From Paracoccaceae bacterium (GTDB lineage Bacteria; Pseudomonadota; Alphaproteobacteria; Rhodobacterales; Rhodobacteraceae): 64,000 bases of DNA. The notes under the pieces are model-generated. The model searched no databases, had not been told where the DNA came from, and saw nothing but the letters and a program-made list of their open reading frames with translations. The stretch lies in NCBI GenBank assembly GCA_030697175.1, contig JAUYQR010000004.1, positions 42,817 to 106,816 of the forward strand. The letters run 5' to 3'. The position numbers and the translations under genes were made by a program. Every line of letters starts with the position of its first letter. Position 1 is the first letter of the stretch. This document shows, piece after piece, positions 39,678 through 49,101 of this stretch.

Positions 39678-41039
39678 TTACCCCTCGATCAACCGGCGCA
39701 CCAAGGCGACGCCCGCCTCGACCAGCGCCGCATCGCCCCGGGCCTCGACGTTCAGCCGCAGCAGGGGTTCGGTGTTCGACGACCGCAGGTTCAGCCGCCA
39801 ATCGCCGAAATCAAGGCTCATTCCGTCGGTATCATCGCGCGCCACGGCCCTGCCCGCCAGCGCCGCCTCAACCCGTGCAACCGCCGCCCGGGCATCGCCC
39901 ACCCGAAAGTTGATCTCGCCCGAGGACGGAAACGCCGCCCGCATTTCGGCCAGCAGCCCTGCCAAAGGCCGCCCCGTCCGCCCCATCAGCTCCGCCACCA
40001 GAAGCCACGGGATCATTCCGCTGTCACAGCACATGAAATCGCGGAAATAATGGTGCGCCGACATCTCGCCGCCATAGACCGCGCCCGTCTCGCGCATCGC
40101 GCGCTTCAGGAAGACATGCCCGGTTCGCGCCATCACCGCCCGCCCTCCGGCCCGCGCCACGAGGTCTTGCGTGTTCCAGATCACCCGCGGGTCATGGATC
40201 ACCGCCGCACCGGGCTCCTTGGCCAAGAACGCCTCGGCCAGCAGACCCACGACATACTCGCCCGGCACGAAGGCACCCGTCGCATCGAACAGGAAACAGC
40301 GGTCGAAATCGCCGTCGAACGCCACGCCCATGTCCGCACCCACCGCGCGCACGGCATCGGCCGTCACCGGCTGGTTCGCCTCCAGCAGAGGGTTCGGGAT
40401 GCCGTTCGGAAAGCTGCCGTCCGGATCATGGAACATCCGCTCGAACTGCAGGGGCGCCCCCTTGGCCGCCAACCCTTCGGCCAGCGCATCGAAGGTCGGA
40501 CCCGCCGCCCCGTTGCCGCAGTTGACCAGGATCTTCAGCGGGCGCAGCGCGCCCACATCGACAAAACCCAGCACGCGGTCCACATAGGCCGACCGCACCG
40601 CCGGCACCGCAACCACCCGCCCACCCGGACGCGCCGCCGCAAACCTCTCGCTCTCGGCCAGCGCCTTCACCGCGTCGAACCCGGCCTGAGCCAGCGGAAC
40701 AGACCCCGCGCCGACCAGCTTCAACCCGTTGTAATCCATCGGATTATGCGACGCGGTGACAGTGATCCCGCCACCCGCCTGCAGATGCGAGGTGGCAAAA
40801 TACATCTCCTCGGTCCCGGCCAGCCCAAGGTCCAGCACCTCGACCCCGGCGGCAAGCAACCCTTCGACCACTGCCCCCGCCAGCAGCTCCGAGCTTTCCC
40901 GGCAGTCGCGCCCCAGCACCACGCGCGTGGTCCCGGTCACCTCGGCAAAGGCGCGCGCGATCCGCCGCACGATATCCTCGTTCAACTCTTCGCCCAGTCG
41001 CCCGCGCACATCGTAGGCCTTGAACGCCGTCAAACCCAT
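39678..41039 (-). CDS. Phosphomannomutase/phosphoglucomutase
   Basis: This 453-aa alpha-D-phosphohexomutase interconverts hexose 1- and 6-phosphates. The phosphoserine loop TASHNP (Ser97), the metal loop DGDFDR (242-247), the sugar loop GGEMSAHHYFRDF and the phosphate loop RSSNTEPLLRL are all present. It starts directly against the stop of the SoeC-like gene, so it looks like the last gene of the sulfonate operon although its usual job is nucleotide-sugar and polysaccharide synthesis. No paralogue is seen nearby, though a nucleotide-sugar epimerase lies at 52.5 kb. Confidence 0.92.
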   Translation of the reverse strand: MGLTAFKAYDVRGRLGEELNEDIVRRIARAFAEVTGTTRVVLGRDCRESSELLAGAVVEGLLAAGVEVLDLGLAGTEEMYFATSHLQAGGGITVTASHNPMDYNGLKLVGAGSVPLAQAGFDAVKALAESERFAAARPGGRVVAVPAVRSAYVDRVLGFVDVGALRPLKILVNCGNGAAGPTFDALAEGLAAKGAPLQFERMFHDPDGSFPNGIPNPLLEANQPVTADAVRAVGADMGVAFDGDFDRCFLFDATGAFVPGEYVVGLLAEAFLAKEPGAAVIHDPRVIWNTQDLVARAGGRAVMARTGHVFLKRAMRETGAVYGGEMSAHHYFRDFMCCDSGMIPWLLVAELMGRTGRPLAGLLAEMRAAFPSSGEINFRVGDARAAVARVEAALAGRAVARDDTDGMSLDFGDWRLNLRSSNTEPLLRLNVEARGDAALVEAGVALVRRLIEG

Positions 41040-41912
41040 TCACCGCATCCCGTAATAAAGGCCCACCACATGCTCTGCCTCGGCAAAGAACAACCACCGC
41101 GCCGCAAACGCTCCCACCAGATGCAGCGCCACCGCCACGACGATGCCGATATGCACCGGCAGGACCGCCAGCACCATCACCGGCAGAACCGCCGCAAAGA
41201 TCACCGCAATCTGCCGCAGCCGCCGCGCATGTTTGCGGCCAACCACGTGAATCATCTCGCGCAGCAGGTAATTGCCGCCGGTGTGTGGCAATTCAAAGAC
41301 CTCGGGCGCTCCGATCCGGTCCAGCCCGGTTGCCGTGCCAAGCGTCGCGCCACGCGCCGCGAACTGCCGGTCGCCCAGCCGGAACGCCAGCACCAGAACC
41401 AGCGCCAGCACCACCGCCAGACCCGCCGCAATCCGCACCTGCCCCGCCAAAAGCGCGCCGCCGGTCAACGAAAACGCCCCAAACAGCGCCGGTGTGACCC
41501 AGTGGTTCCAGCGCGGCACCGCCTTGATCTGCGCATAGATCATCGAGGTGGCGATCACCGAAACCACGCACATCACCGCCGCCACCCAGCCCATCGCGCG
41601 CGGCAGCCCAAGCCCCAGCCAATCCGACAGCGCCATCGGTGCCAGCAGCATCAGCGTGATGACCGATGTCCACGCCTCGCGGCTCAGCCAGCTTGTGCGC
41701 CACTGGCTGAACGCCAGAAGCGCGCGCTGCGGGTTGCCAAGGTGGAAGGTCGAGGCCGCAAGCCCCCCCACCGCCAAGCCGTAGCCAAGCCCCCAGACCA
41801 CAACGGCCGGCCAGCCGGAAACCGGCAGCGCACCGGCCGCGACAAAGGCCAGAAAGCCAAAGCCAAGGCCCGACAGAACCGTGAAGATGATGACGGAAGG
41901 TGCCGGATGCAT
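41040..41912 (-). CDS. soeC: SoeC-like membrane anchor (DmsC/NrfD-type)
   Basis: The 290-aa protein has about eight hydrophobic segments and belongs to the DmsC family of quinone-reactive membrane anchors (start HPAPSVIIFTVLSGLGFGFL, FHLGNPQRALLAFSQWRTSWLSRE). With the adjacent molybdopterin and 4Fe-4S subunits it forms a SoeABC-type complex, in which sulfite is oxidised in the cytoplasm and electrons enter the quinone pool. Assignment to SoeC rather than DMSO reductase rests on the xsc context and the lack of a Tat signal on the A subunit. Confidence 0.8.
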   Translation of the reverse strand: MHPAPSVIIFTVLSGLGFGFLAFVAAGALPVSGWPAVVVWGLGYGLAVGGLAASTFHLGNPQRALLAFSQWRTSWLSREAWTSVITLMLLAPMALSDWLGLGLPRAMGWVAAVMCVVSVIATSMIYAQIKAVPRWNHWVTPALFGAFSLTGGALLAGQVRIAAGLAVVLALVLVLAFRLGDRQFAARGATLGTATGLDRIGAPEVFELPHTGGNYLLREMIHVVGRKHARRLRQIAVIFAAVLPVMVLAVLPVHIGIVVAVALHLVGAFAARWLFFAEAEHVVGLYYGMR

Positions 41913-42650
41913 TCAGATCTTTCCCAAGACCTTGTCCAGCCAGCCGGCAAATCCGGTGGCCTTGATGTCCAGCAGCGGCGCCAGCAGGCTCGCCTGATCG
42001 GGGCGGTCCTTCTTCCTTGGCGGCAGATACTTGTTGGTGGGTTTGGTCCCCATCTCCGGCATCAGGTCATAACCGCTGCGCTCGGCCACCAGCTTCGATA
42101 CCGCCGACAACGGGTCGCCCAGGTCGCCGAAATGCCGCGCCCCGGTCGGGCAGGTGCGCACGCAGGCAGGCTCGCGGTCCGCCTCGGGCAGGTTGTCGTT
42201 GTAGATGCGGTCGACGCACAGCGTGCATTTCTTCATCACACCCGCATCCGCATCCATCTCGCGCGCACCGTAAGGGCAGGCCCAGGCGCACAGACCGCAG
42301 CCGATGCAGGCATCCTCGTTGACCAGAACGATGCCGTCCTCGGCCCGTTTGTAGCTGGCCCCGGTCGGGCAGACCGTAACGCACGGCGCGTCTTCACAGT
42401 GCAGGCAGGACCGCGGAAAGTTGATGATTTGTGGTGCGCCGTCAGCGGGTTGCACCTGATAGCTGTGAACCCGGTTGAGGAAGGTTCCCGACGGGTTCGC
42501 CCCATAGGGGTCTTGATCCGACAAGGGCGCGCCATAGCCCTGATCGTTCCACCCCTTGCAGGCCGTGACGCAGGCATGGCACCCGACGCAGGTATCAAGG
42601 TCGATCAACAGACCCAGTTTCTTTTCCGTAGCCGCAGGCAACATCGTCAT
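41913..42650 (-). CDS. soeB: SoeB-like 4Fe-4S electron transfer subunit
   Basis: The 245-aa protein has the four cysteine clusters of a DmsB/NrfC-type ferredoxin: CVGCHACVTAC, CLHCEDAPCVTVCP, CIGCGLCAWACP and CTLCVDR with CVRTCPTGA. It passes electrons from the molybdenum subunit to the membrane anchor. I chose ATG 42650 (MTMLPAATEKKLG), which overlaps the soeA stop as ATGA; the longer frame is a shadow of soeA. There is no signal peptide, consistent with a cytoplasmic complex. Confidence 0.85.
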   Translation of the reverse strand: MTMLPAATEKKLGLLIDLDTCVGCHACVTACKGWNDQGYGAPLSDQDPYGANPSGTFLNRVHSYQVQPADGAPQIINFPRSCLHCEDAPCVTVCPTGASYKRAEDGIVLVNEDACIGCGLCAWACPYGAREMDADAGVMKKCTLCVDRIYNDNLPEADREPACVRTCPTGARHFGDLGDPLSAVSKLVAERSGYDLMPEMGTKPTNKYLPPRKKDRPDQASLLAPLLDIKATGFAGWLDKVLGKI

Positions 42651-45427
42651 CGGCTCGTCCCTTCCGGCACCACACGCGGGATCGGCGCAAAGGCCGGCTC
42701 CGCATGCTCTTTCGGCCCCACCCGCTCGATCCGCACCTTCAGATCGAACCACGCCGCCTGGCCCGTCACCGGATCGGAGTTGGAATAGCGCAGGCCATCC
42801 CCCTTTGCCGGCAGCAGTTCCGAGATCAGATGGTTCAACAAGAACCCCTCCACCGCCTCCGGCGCATCGTCGGCCAGCGCCCAGGCCCCCTTGCGCTTGC
42901 CGATCGCGTTCCATGTCCAGACGGTGTTTTCATTCAGCGCCGCCATATGCGCGACCGGCACCGTGATCCCGCCATTCGGCGAATAGACCCGCGCGTAATC
43001 GCCCGCCTGAAAGCCGTGCTCCTCCCAGATCTTGGTCGGCAGATAAAGGAAGTTCTTGCCCCGGATCTGGCGCAGCCAGGCGTTCTGCGACCCCCAGGAA
43101 TGGTACATGTCCATCGGCCGCTGGGTCAGCGCATGGATCGGATAACCCCAGCCCGCGGACTCCGCCTCGCCGAACGGCGGATACCAGATCGGCAAGGGGT
43201 GCATCGCCTGCTTCAGCCGCTCGCGCAGATGATCCGGCGGCTGGATGGCGCCGTGCCCCTCGGCGGCCAGTTGGAACTTCCGCATCGGTTCGGACCAGAT
43301 GTTGAACAGATACGGCTGCGGTGCCTCATAAAACGAGGTCGCCACCGCCCAGTCCTGGTACGCCTTGTTCCAAGGCTTGTAGTACAGCGCCCCCTCCGGC
43401 ACATGCGCCTGAAAGAAGCCGCCATTTTCGATGTAGCGGTCCAGTTGCGCGGGGTTCGGCGCGCCGCGCCCGACATCCTCGCCGTTGCCGCGAAACCCGA
43501 TCAACGGCCCCACCCCCGGCCGCCGCTGGTGGCTGACGATGTAATCGGCATAATCCCTGAATCTTGCCGTCCCGTCCTCGTTCACCATCCCCGGCAACCC
43601 AAGCCTTGCGCCAAGGTCCAGGAGCACCGACTGGAACCCCCGCACATCCCTGTCCGGCTCCACCACCGGCCAGCGGATGCTGTCACCCGCCGCGTCCGGC
43701 TCCGAAATCGGGCGGTCCAGCAGGCTGATGCAGTCGTGGCGTTCCAGATAGGTCGTGTCCGGCAGGATCAGGTCGGCATAGGCCACCATTTCCGACGCAT
43801 AGGCATCCGAATAGATGATCCGCGGGATCACATAGTCATCGCCCTCCTTCGCCGTCAGCATCTCCATCACGGCGGCGGTATTCATCGACGAATTCCACGC
43901 CATGTTCGCCATGTACAAAAACAGCGTGTCGATCCGGTAGGGGTCGCCCGCAACGGCATTGGGGATGACCATGTGCATCATGCCATGCGCCGAGAACGGG
44001 TTTTCCCACGAAAACGCCTTGTCGATCCGCGCGGGCGAGCCGTCGGGCAGCAGGCACAGGTTCTCCGGCCCCCGGACATAGCCCAGATGCGGGCCGGACA
44101 AGGGCTTGCCGGGCGTGGTCACGAAATTCGGCGTCGGATGCGCTTCGACGGGCTTGGGGTATGGCGGCTTGAAGCGGTAGCCCCCCGGCACCTCCACCGT
44201 GCCCAGCACGATCTGCAACAGATGCAGCGCCCGCGCGGTCTGAAACCCGTTCGAATGCGCCGAAATCCCCCGCATCGCATGGAAACTGACCGGCCGCCCC
44301 GGCATGTTCGGATGTTCGTTGCCGCGAAAATCGGTCCAGGGCTGGTCCAGCACGATCGCCTGATCAAAGGCCACCGACGCCAGTTCCGCCGCCAACTGCC
44401 GGATGCGCAAGGCGCTGACGCCACACCGCCCCGCCACCGCCTCAGGCGCATACTCCGGTGCCAGATACGTCTCGGCCATGTGCTGGAACACCGTCCGGTT
44501 GCCCTGCCACACAGCACCGAGATCCGGCTCCACGCCCTTGCCGTCCCAGGGCGCCGGGTGCTGCGTGCGCTTGTCGAGCACGAAAGGCTGGCTTTCGGCA
44601 TTGCGCGCGAACAGCCCCTTTTCCGGCCCTTCCGCCGCGTTCACCAACAGCCCCGCATTGGTGAACTCCGCCAGATAGCGCAGATCGACCTTCCCGGCCT
44701 CCAGCAGACAGTGGATCAGGCTCAGGATCAGCAGGCCATCCGTGCCGGGCGTGATCCCGATCCAGTCATCCGCCACCGCCGAATACCCGGTGCGGATCGG
44801 GTTGACCGAGATCACCCGCGCGCCGCGTTCCTTCAGCCGCCCAAGCCCGATCTTGATCGGGTTGCTGTCATGATCTTCCGCCACGCCGAACATCACGAAC
44901 AGCTTGGTATGCTCCCAATCCGGCTGACCGAATTCCCAGAACGCGCCGCCGATGGTATAGATCCCCGCCGCCGCCATGTTCACCGAACAAAACCCGCCAT
45001 GCGCCGCATAGTTCGGCGTGCCGAACGCTTGCGCCCACCACCCGGTCAGCGATTGCGACTGATCGCGCCCGGTAAAGAACGCCAGCTTCTCCGGCGCGGT
45101 TTCGCGCAACGGCTTCATCCATGACACCGCCAGGTTCAAAGCCTCGTCCCAGGAAATCTCCTCGAACGCGCCCGACCCGCGCGGCCCGACCCGCCGCAAC
45201 GGCGCGCGCAGCCGGGATGGCGCGGTGATCTGCATGATCCCCGACGCGCCCTTGGCGCACAGCACGCCCTTGTTCACCGGATGGTCGCGGTTGCCCTCGA
45301 TATAGGACACCCGGCCCTCCTTCAGATGCACGTTGATCCCGCAACGGCAGGCGCACATGTAGCAGGTGGTCTTGCGCACTTCATCCGACACCGGCGGCGA
45401 CAGGTCGATCCGTGGCTGCACCGTCAT
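42647..45427 (-). CDS. soeA: SoeA-like molybdopterin oxidoreductase (sulfite dehydrogenase, quinone)
   Basis: The 926-aa catalytic subunit has an N-terminal 4Fe-4S motif (Cys22, Cys25, Cys29, Cys57) and the molybdopterin oxidoreductase and dinucleotide-binding domains of the DMSO reductase family. There is no Tat signal, so it should act in the cytoplasm, where Xsc releases sulfite. SoeABC is known from Allochromatium and roseobacters as a sulfite:quinone oxidoreductase. Polysulfide or thiosulfate reductases are relatives, and the assignment rests mainly on the operon with xsc. The stop overlaps soeB and the start overlaps ackA. Confidence 0.82.
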   Translation of the reverse strand: MTVQPRIDLSPPVSDEVRKTTCYMCACRCGINVHLKEGRVSYIEGNRDHPVNKGVLCAKGASGIMQITAPSRLRAPLRRVGPRGSGAFEEISWDEALNLAVSWMKPLRETAPEKLAFFTGRDQSQSLTGWWAQAFGTPNYAAHGGFCSVNMAAAGIYTIGGAFWEFGQPDWEHTKLFVMFGVAEDHDSNPIKIGLGRLKERGARVISVNPIRTGYSAVADDWIGITPGTDGLLILSLIHCLLEAGKVDLRYLAEFTNAGLLVNAAEGPEKGLFARNAESQPFVLDKRTQHPAPWDGKGVEPDLGAVWQGNRTVFQHMAETYLAPEYAPEAVAGRCGVSALRIRQLAAELASVAFDQAIVLDQPWTDFRGNEHPNMPGRPVSFHAMRGISAHSNGFQTARALHLLQIVLGTVEVPGGYRFKPPYPKPVEAHPTPNFVTTPGKPLSGPHLGYVRGPENLCLLPDGSPARIDKAFSWENPFSAHGMMHMVIPNAVAGDPYRIDTLFLYMANMAWNSSMNTAAVMEMLTAKEGDDYVIPRIIYSDAYASEMVAYADLILPDTTYLERHDCISLLDRPISEPDAAGDSIRWPVVEPDRDVRGFQSVLLDLGARLGLPGMVNEDGTARFRDYADYIVSHQRRPGVGPLIGFRGNGEDVGRGAPNPAQLDRYIENGGFFQAHVPEGALYYKPWNKAYQDWAVATSFYEAPQPYLFNIWSEPMRKFQLAAEGHGAIQPPDHLRERLKQAMHPLPIWYPPFGEAESAGWGYPIHALTQRPMDMYHSWGSQNAWLRQIRGKNFLYLPTKIWEEHGFQAGDYARVYSPNGGITVPVAHMAALNENTVWTWNAIGKRKGAWALADDAPEAVEGFLLNHLISELLPAKGDGLRYSNSDPVTGQAAWFDLKVRIERVGPKEHAEPAFAPIPRVVPEGTSR

Positions 45428-46491
45428 ATCCGCCCCTCCCCCGCCCGCACCACCGACGCCTCCAACGCAATCTGGCGCTCTTCGTCGGCAGGCACTGTCC
45501 AGATCGCGACAGTCGATGCCGCCCCTTGCAACACGGCCTCGTTCTTCGCGTTTGCCGCCTCGTCCACGACCGCGCCAAGGTAGGACAGGCCGCGCGCAAT
45601 CCCAAGCCTTACCGTGGCATCATTCTCTCCGATCCCGCCGGTAAAGACCACCGCATCCAGCCCGCCCATGGCGGCCACCATGCTGCCGGCTTGGCGCACC
45701 GCCCAATAGATGAAATGCTCTACCGCAAAGGACTCGGGCGCAAGCAGGCGCATGTCGTTGGTGCCACCCAAGGCCAGCAGCCCGCTTTCCCGGTTCAGGA
45801 TGCGTGCGGCGCCGTCGATGCCATGCACCTCGGCCAGACGCAGCACCGCGTTGCCGTCGATCGACCCGGCCCGCGTGCCCATCGTCAGCCCGTCCAGCGG
45901 CGAATACCCCATCGTGGTCGCTACCGATTGCCCGTCCAGAATGGCGCACAGCGACGCGCCGTTGCCCAGATGACAGGCCAGCAACCGCCTCGGCGCTGCA
46001 TGACGCCCGCCCAGCACCCGCAGCAACGCCGCATAGCTGATCCCGTGAAAGCCATAGCGCCGGATGCCCCGCTCCCGCTCTGCCAGCGGCAGCGCATAGG
46101 TCACGGCGACCTCCGGGTTCGTGGCATGGAACGCCGTGTCGAAACATGCGTATTGCGCCAGGTCCGGCGCAAGCTCGGCAACCGCCCGTATCCCCATCAG
46201 ATTCGCCGGATTGTGCAGCGGGGCCAGTGGCACGCAGGCCTCGATCCCTGCCACCACATCCTCCGTCACCCGGCAGGCGGCGCGGAACGCCGAACCGCCA
46301 TGCACCACCCGGTGCGCGGCTGCAAAAAGGTCGCCCACCGCAACCCCTGCCTTGCGCAATCCCACCGTCAGCGCCGCCGCATGACCACCCGGCGCGATGT
46401 TTTCAACGCTCGCCCGCGCCACCTCGGCCAGACCCCGGTTGAACACCGCCAACTTCACCGAAGATGAGCCGGAGTTGACGACAAGCCACAT
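45424..46491 (-). CDS. ackA: Acetate kinase
   Basis: AckA interconverts acetyl phosphate plus ADP with acetate plus ATP. The 355-aa protein has the N-terminal NSGSSSVK motif, RYGFHGISY, HLGNGASLCAI and FTGGIGENDATVR of the acetokinase family, and it is somewhat shorter than the usual 400 residues. It sits in the operon with xsc, whose product is acetyl phosphate, where a phosphotransacetylase is usual. That suggests ATP capture from the taurine carbon. It starts 1 nt after the exporter gene and overlaps soeA. Confidence 0.92.
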   Translation of the reverse strand: MWLVVNSGSSSVKLAVFNRGLAEVARASVENIAPGGHAAALTVGLRKAGVAVGDLFAAAHRVVHGGSAFRAACRVTEDVVAGIEACVPLAPLHNPANLMGIRAVAELAPDLAQYACFDTAFHATNPEVAVTYALPLAERERGIRRYGFHGISYAALLRVLGGRHAAPRRLLACHLGNGASLCAILDGQSVATTMGYSPLDGLTMGTRAGSIDGNAVLRLAEVHGIDGAARILNRESGLLALGGTNDMRLLAPESFAVEHFIYWAVRQAGSMVAAMGGLDAVVFTGGIGENDATVRLGIARGLSYLGAVVDEAANAKNEAVLQGAASTVAIWTVPADEERQIALEASVVRAGEGRI

Positions 46492-47232
46492 TCAGATCAC
46501 CGCCTTGACCAGCCCAAGCGCGGCCAACCCCGCCAAAAGCAGGATGGCAAAGCGCCGGAACTCCTGCGGATCGGTGGAAAAGAAGTGCCGCCCGCCCAGC
46601 CAGTTGCCGAAGAAGGTCAGCGGCAGCGCGATGAGCGCGGCCCAGAGCGTGTCCCACGTCACCAGCCCCGCCCACCAGTAAAGCGGTGCCGAATACAGAT
46701 CGAGCAGCGGGAAATAGGCGATCAGCGTGGCGCGAAACACGTTGGCCTGCATCGGTTGCGCCGCAAAGAACGCCGCCACCGGCAGCCCGCCCATGCCCGG
46801 CGCATTGGCCAGACCCGACACCACGCCCGCCACCGCATTCGGCAGGCCCCGCACCTCCGCCGCCAGTCGCCACCCGACCGACAGGATCACGCACATCAGC
46901 AGGACATAGCCGGAAATCACCGCCCGCGCCGTATCCTCGCTGACACCGGTCAGAACCCACAGCCCCAGCGGCAACCCGATCGCCGCCCCCGCCAGCAGCA
47001 GCCAGACCCGCCGCCAATCGACATCCGGCCCCGCGCCCTTCGCCGCCTGCAACGACATCGCCGTTTCCAGAATGACTACAACCGCGACGAAATTCAGCGG
47101 ATTGGTGACAATGCTGGAGGCAGCGATGACCATCGCCGAATACCCGAACCCCGAATACCCCCGGACAAAGGCGGCAACGAGGATCGCCACCGCCATCCAC
47201 AGCAGCGCCATTGGCCCAAGGTCAAACGGCAT
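46492..47232 (-). CDS. TauE/SafE-family (TSUP) probable sulfite exporter
   Basis: The 246-aa protein has about seven to eight hydrophobic segments and the TSUP family repeat pattern (VRGYSGFGYSAMVIAA and, in the second half, GLANAPGMGGLPVAAFF). Members encoded beside xsc export sulfite or sulfoacetate formed during sulfonate breakdown. The ATG overlaps the xsc stop as TGATG, which ties it to that enzyme. The same operon encodes SoeABC, so the cell can both export and oxidise sulfite. Confidence 0.85.
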   Translation of the reverse strand: MPFDLGPMALLWMAVAILVAAFVRGYSGFGYSAMVIAASSIVTNPLNFVAVVVILETAMSLQAAKGAGPDVDWRRVWLLLAGAAIGLPLGLWVLTGVSEDTARAVISGYVLLMCVILSVGWRLAAEVRGLPNAVAGVVSGLANAPGMGGLPVAAFFAAQPMQANVFRATLIAYFPLLDLYSAPLYWWAGLVTWDTLWAALIALPLTFFGNWLGGRHFFSTDPQEFRRFAILLLAGLAALGLVKAVI

Positions 47233-49007
47233 CAGACGCTCTGCCGCCGCATGTCGGCCCTGGAAATCCCGGCGACTTCGACCGGCTTCTTCATCGCATC
47301 GCGCCGGAACGGCTCGCCCAGCTCCTGGTTGATCAGCGCCTCGATCAGCGTGGTCCTGCCGTGGGTCATCTGGTCGTCGATGGCCTTGGCCAGCGCGTCA
47401 CGCAGCTCCTCCATCGTCCGCGCCTGCACGCCCTGCAACCCGCACGCCTTTGCGATGCCTGCATAACTAACCTGCGTGTCCAGTTCGGTGCCGACAAAGT
47501 TGTCGTCATACCACAGCGTCGAGTTGCGCTTTTCCGCGCCCCACTGATAGTTGCGGAACACCACCATGGTGATCGCCGGCCACTCCGGCCGCCCGATCGC
47601 GGTCAGTTCCGTCACCGCAATCCCGAACGCCCCGTCCCCGGCAAAGCCCACCACCGGCGTATCCGGACACCCGATCTTCGCCCCCACGATCGACGGCAAC
47701 CCATAGCCACAGGGCCCGAACAACCCCGGCGCCAGATACTTCCGCCCCGCCTCGAACGTCGGATAGGCATTGCCGATGGCGCAGTTGTTGCCGATATCGC
47801 TGGAAATGATCGCCTCGCGCGGCAGCGCCGACTGGATCGCCCGCCACGCCATCCGCGGGCTCATCCAATCCGGCTTGTCCACCCTGGCACGGCTGTTCCA
47901 CGTCGTGCCCGGATCATCGTCCTCATGATCCATCGACGACAGCGCCTGCGCCCATGCCGATTTGGTCTGCGCGATCTTTGCCTTGCGTTCGGTTCGCGCA
48001 TGGTCACCTGCGGTAGAGGCCAATCGCGCCAAAACCGCTTCGGCGACCTTTGCAGCGTCGCCGACAATACCGACAGTGACCTTCTTCGTCAGCCCGATCC
48101 GATCCGGGTTGATGTCGACTTGGATGATCTTGGCCTCACGCGGCCAGTAGTCCAGCGCGTATCCCGGAAGCGTTGAAAACGGGTTCAGCCGGGTACCCAG
48201 ACAGAATACCACATCTGCCTGCGAAATCAACTCCATCGCGGCCTTCGACCCATTGTAGCCCAAAGGCCCCGCAAACAGCGGATGGCTGCCCGGAAACGCG
48301 TCATTGTGCTGGTAGCCGACACAAACCGGCGCATCCAGACGCTCGGCCAGCCGCATCGAGGCGGGAATCGCCCCGCCGATCACCACGCCCGCCCCGTTCA
48401 GGATCACCGGGAACTTCGCCGTAGACAGCAGGTCCGCCGCCGCCTGGATCGCCGCCTCCCCGCCCGAAGGCCGCTCGAACTCAACGATCGCGGGCAACTC
48501 GATGTCGATCACCTGCGTCCAGTAGTCGCGCGGCATGTTGATCTGCACCGGCGCGCTCATCCGCCTGGCGTTCAGGATGCAGCGGTTCAGCACCTCGGCC
48601 ACGCGGGACGGGTCGCGCACCTCCTCCTGATAGGCGACCATGTCCTGAAAGAGCGCCATCTGCTCGACTTCCTGAAACCCGCCCATGCCGATGGTCTTGT
48701 TCGCCGCCTGCGGTGTCACCAGCAGAAGCGGCGTGTGGTTCCAGTAGGCTGTCTTGACCGCCGTGACGAAGTTGGTGATCCCCGGCCCGTTCTGCGCGAT
48801 CATCATGCTCATCCGACCGCTGGCCCGGGTGAACCCGTCCGCCATCATCCCTCCCGAGCCCTCATGCGCGCAGTCCCAGAAGGTGATCCCGGCCTTCGGG
48901 AACAGGTCGCTGATCGGCATGAACGCCGACCCGATGATGCCGAAAGCATGGTCGATGCCGTGCCGCTGCAGCACCTTCACAAAGGCTTCTTCGGTGGTCA
49001 TCTTCAT
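47232..49007 (-). CDS. xsc: Sulfoacetaldehyde acetyltransferase
   Basis: Xsc is a thiamine-diphosphate enzyme that converts sulfoacetaldehyde and phosphate to acetyl phosphate and sulfite, the desulfonation step of taurine degradation. The 591-aa protein has the family start MTTEEAFVKVLQRHGIDHAFGIIGSAFMP-like sequence (here at residue 3), the ThDP-binding GDGAFGIAVTEL region and the Xsc-typical NYQWGAEKRN. It leads the xsc-to-phosphomannomutase operon. The promoter region carries a candidate TauR half-site (49061-49070) and a weaker repeat 23 bp away. Confidence 0.96.
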   Translation of the reverse strand: MKMTTEEAFVKVLQRHGIDHAFGIIGSAFMPISDLFPKAGITFWDCAHEGSGGMMADGFTRASGRMSMMIAQNGPGITNFVTAVKTAYWNHTPLLLVTPQAANKTIGMGGFQEVEQMALFQDMVAYQEEVRDPSRVAEVLNRCILNARRMSAPVQINMPRDYWTQVIDIELPAIVEFERPSGGEAAIQAAADLLSTAKFPVILNGAGVVIGGAIPASMRLAERLDAPVCVGYQHNDAFPGSHPLFAGPLGYNGSKAAMELISQADVVFCLGTRLNPFSTLPGYALDYWPREAKIIQVDINPDRIGLTKKVTVGIVGDAAKVAEAVLARLASTAGDHARTERKAKIAQTKSAWAQALSSMDHEDDDPGTTWNSRARVDKPDWMSPRMAWRAIQSALPREAIISSDIGNNCAIGNAYPTFEAGRKYLAPGLFGPCGYGLPSIVGAKIGCPDTPVVGFAGDGAFGIAVTELTAIGRPEWPAITMVVFRNYQWGAEKRNSTLWYDDNFVGTELDTQVSYAGIAKACGLQGVQARTMEELRDALAKAIDDQMTHGRTTLIEALINQELGEPFRRDAMKKPVEVAGISRADMRRQSV

Positions 49008-49060
49008 GGCAAAACTCCCCTTGCGTTGCGAGTGTTTCTACAGCCGGGCGAACTGCTGCC

Positions 49061-49093
49061 TTAGGGCCAGCGTGACGAGCCTTGTATATCCAG
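49061..49093 (-). promoter_or_regulatory. Candidate TauR direct repeats upstream of xsc
   Basis: On the coding strand CTGGCCCTAA (49070-49061) matches the reported TauR half-site CTGGACYTAA at 9 of 10 bases. A weaker copy, CTGGATATAC (49093-49084), lies 23 bp upstream. The same 23-bp spacing occurs before tpa. No binding data are available here. Confidence 0.5.
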
Positions 49094-49101
49094 CGAAACC
49101 G

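Noticed and set aside
39366..42788. A 1140-aa plus-strand open frame
   Set aside because: It runs antisense to ureD, the phosphomannomutase gene, soeC and soeB, all of which have clear motifs and tight operon spacing. The product is Arg/His/Pro-rich and has no domain.
42704..45124. An 806-aa plus-strand frame opposite soeA
   Set aside because: Antisense shadow of a molybdopterin oxidoreductase with intact Fe-S cysteines; composition is that of a reversed GC-rich gene.
41040..45427. DMSO reductase (dmsABC)
   Set aside because: Subunit layout is the same, but the A subunit lacks a Tat signal and the genes overlap xsc-linked ackA, which fits SoeABC better.
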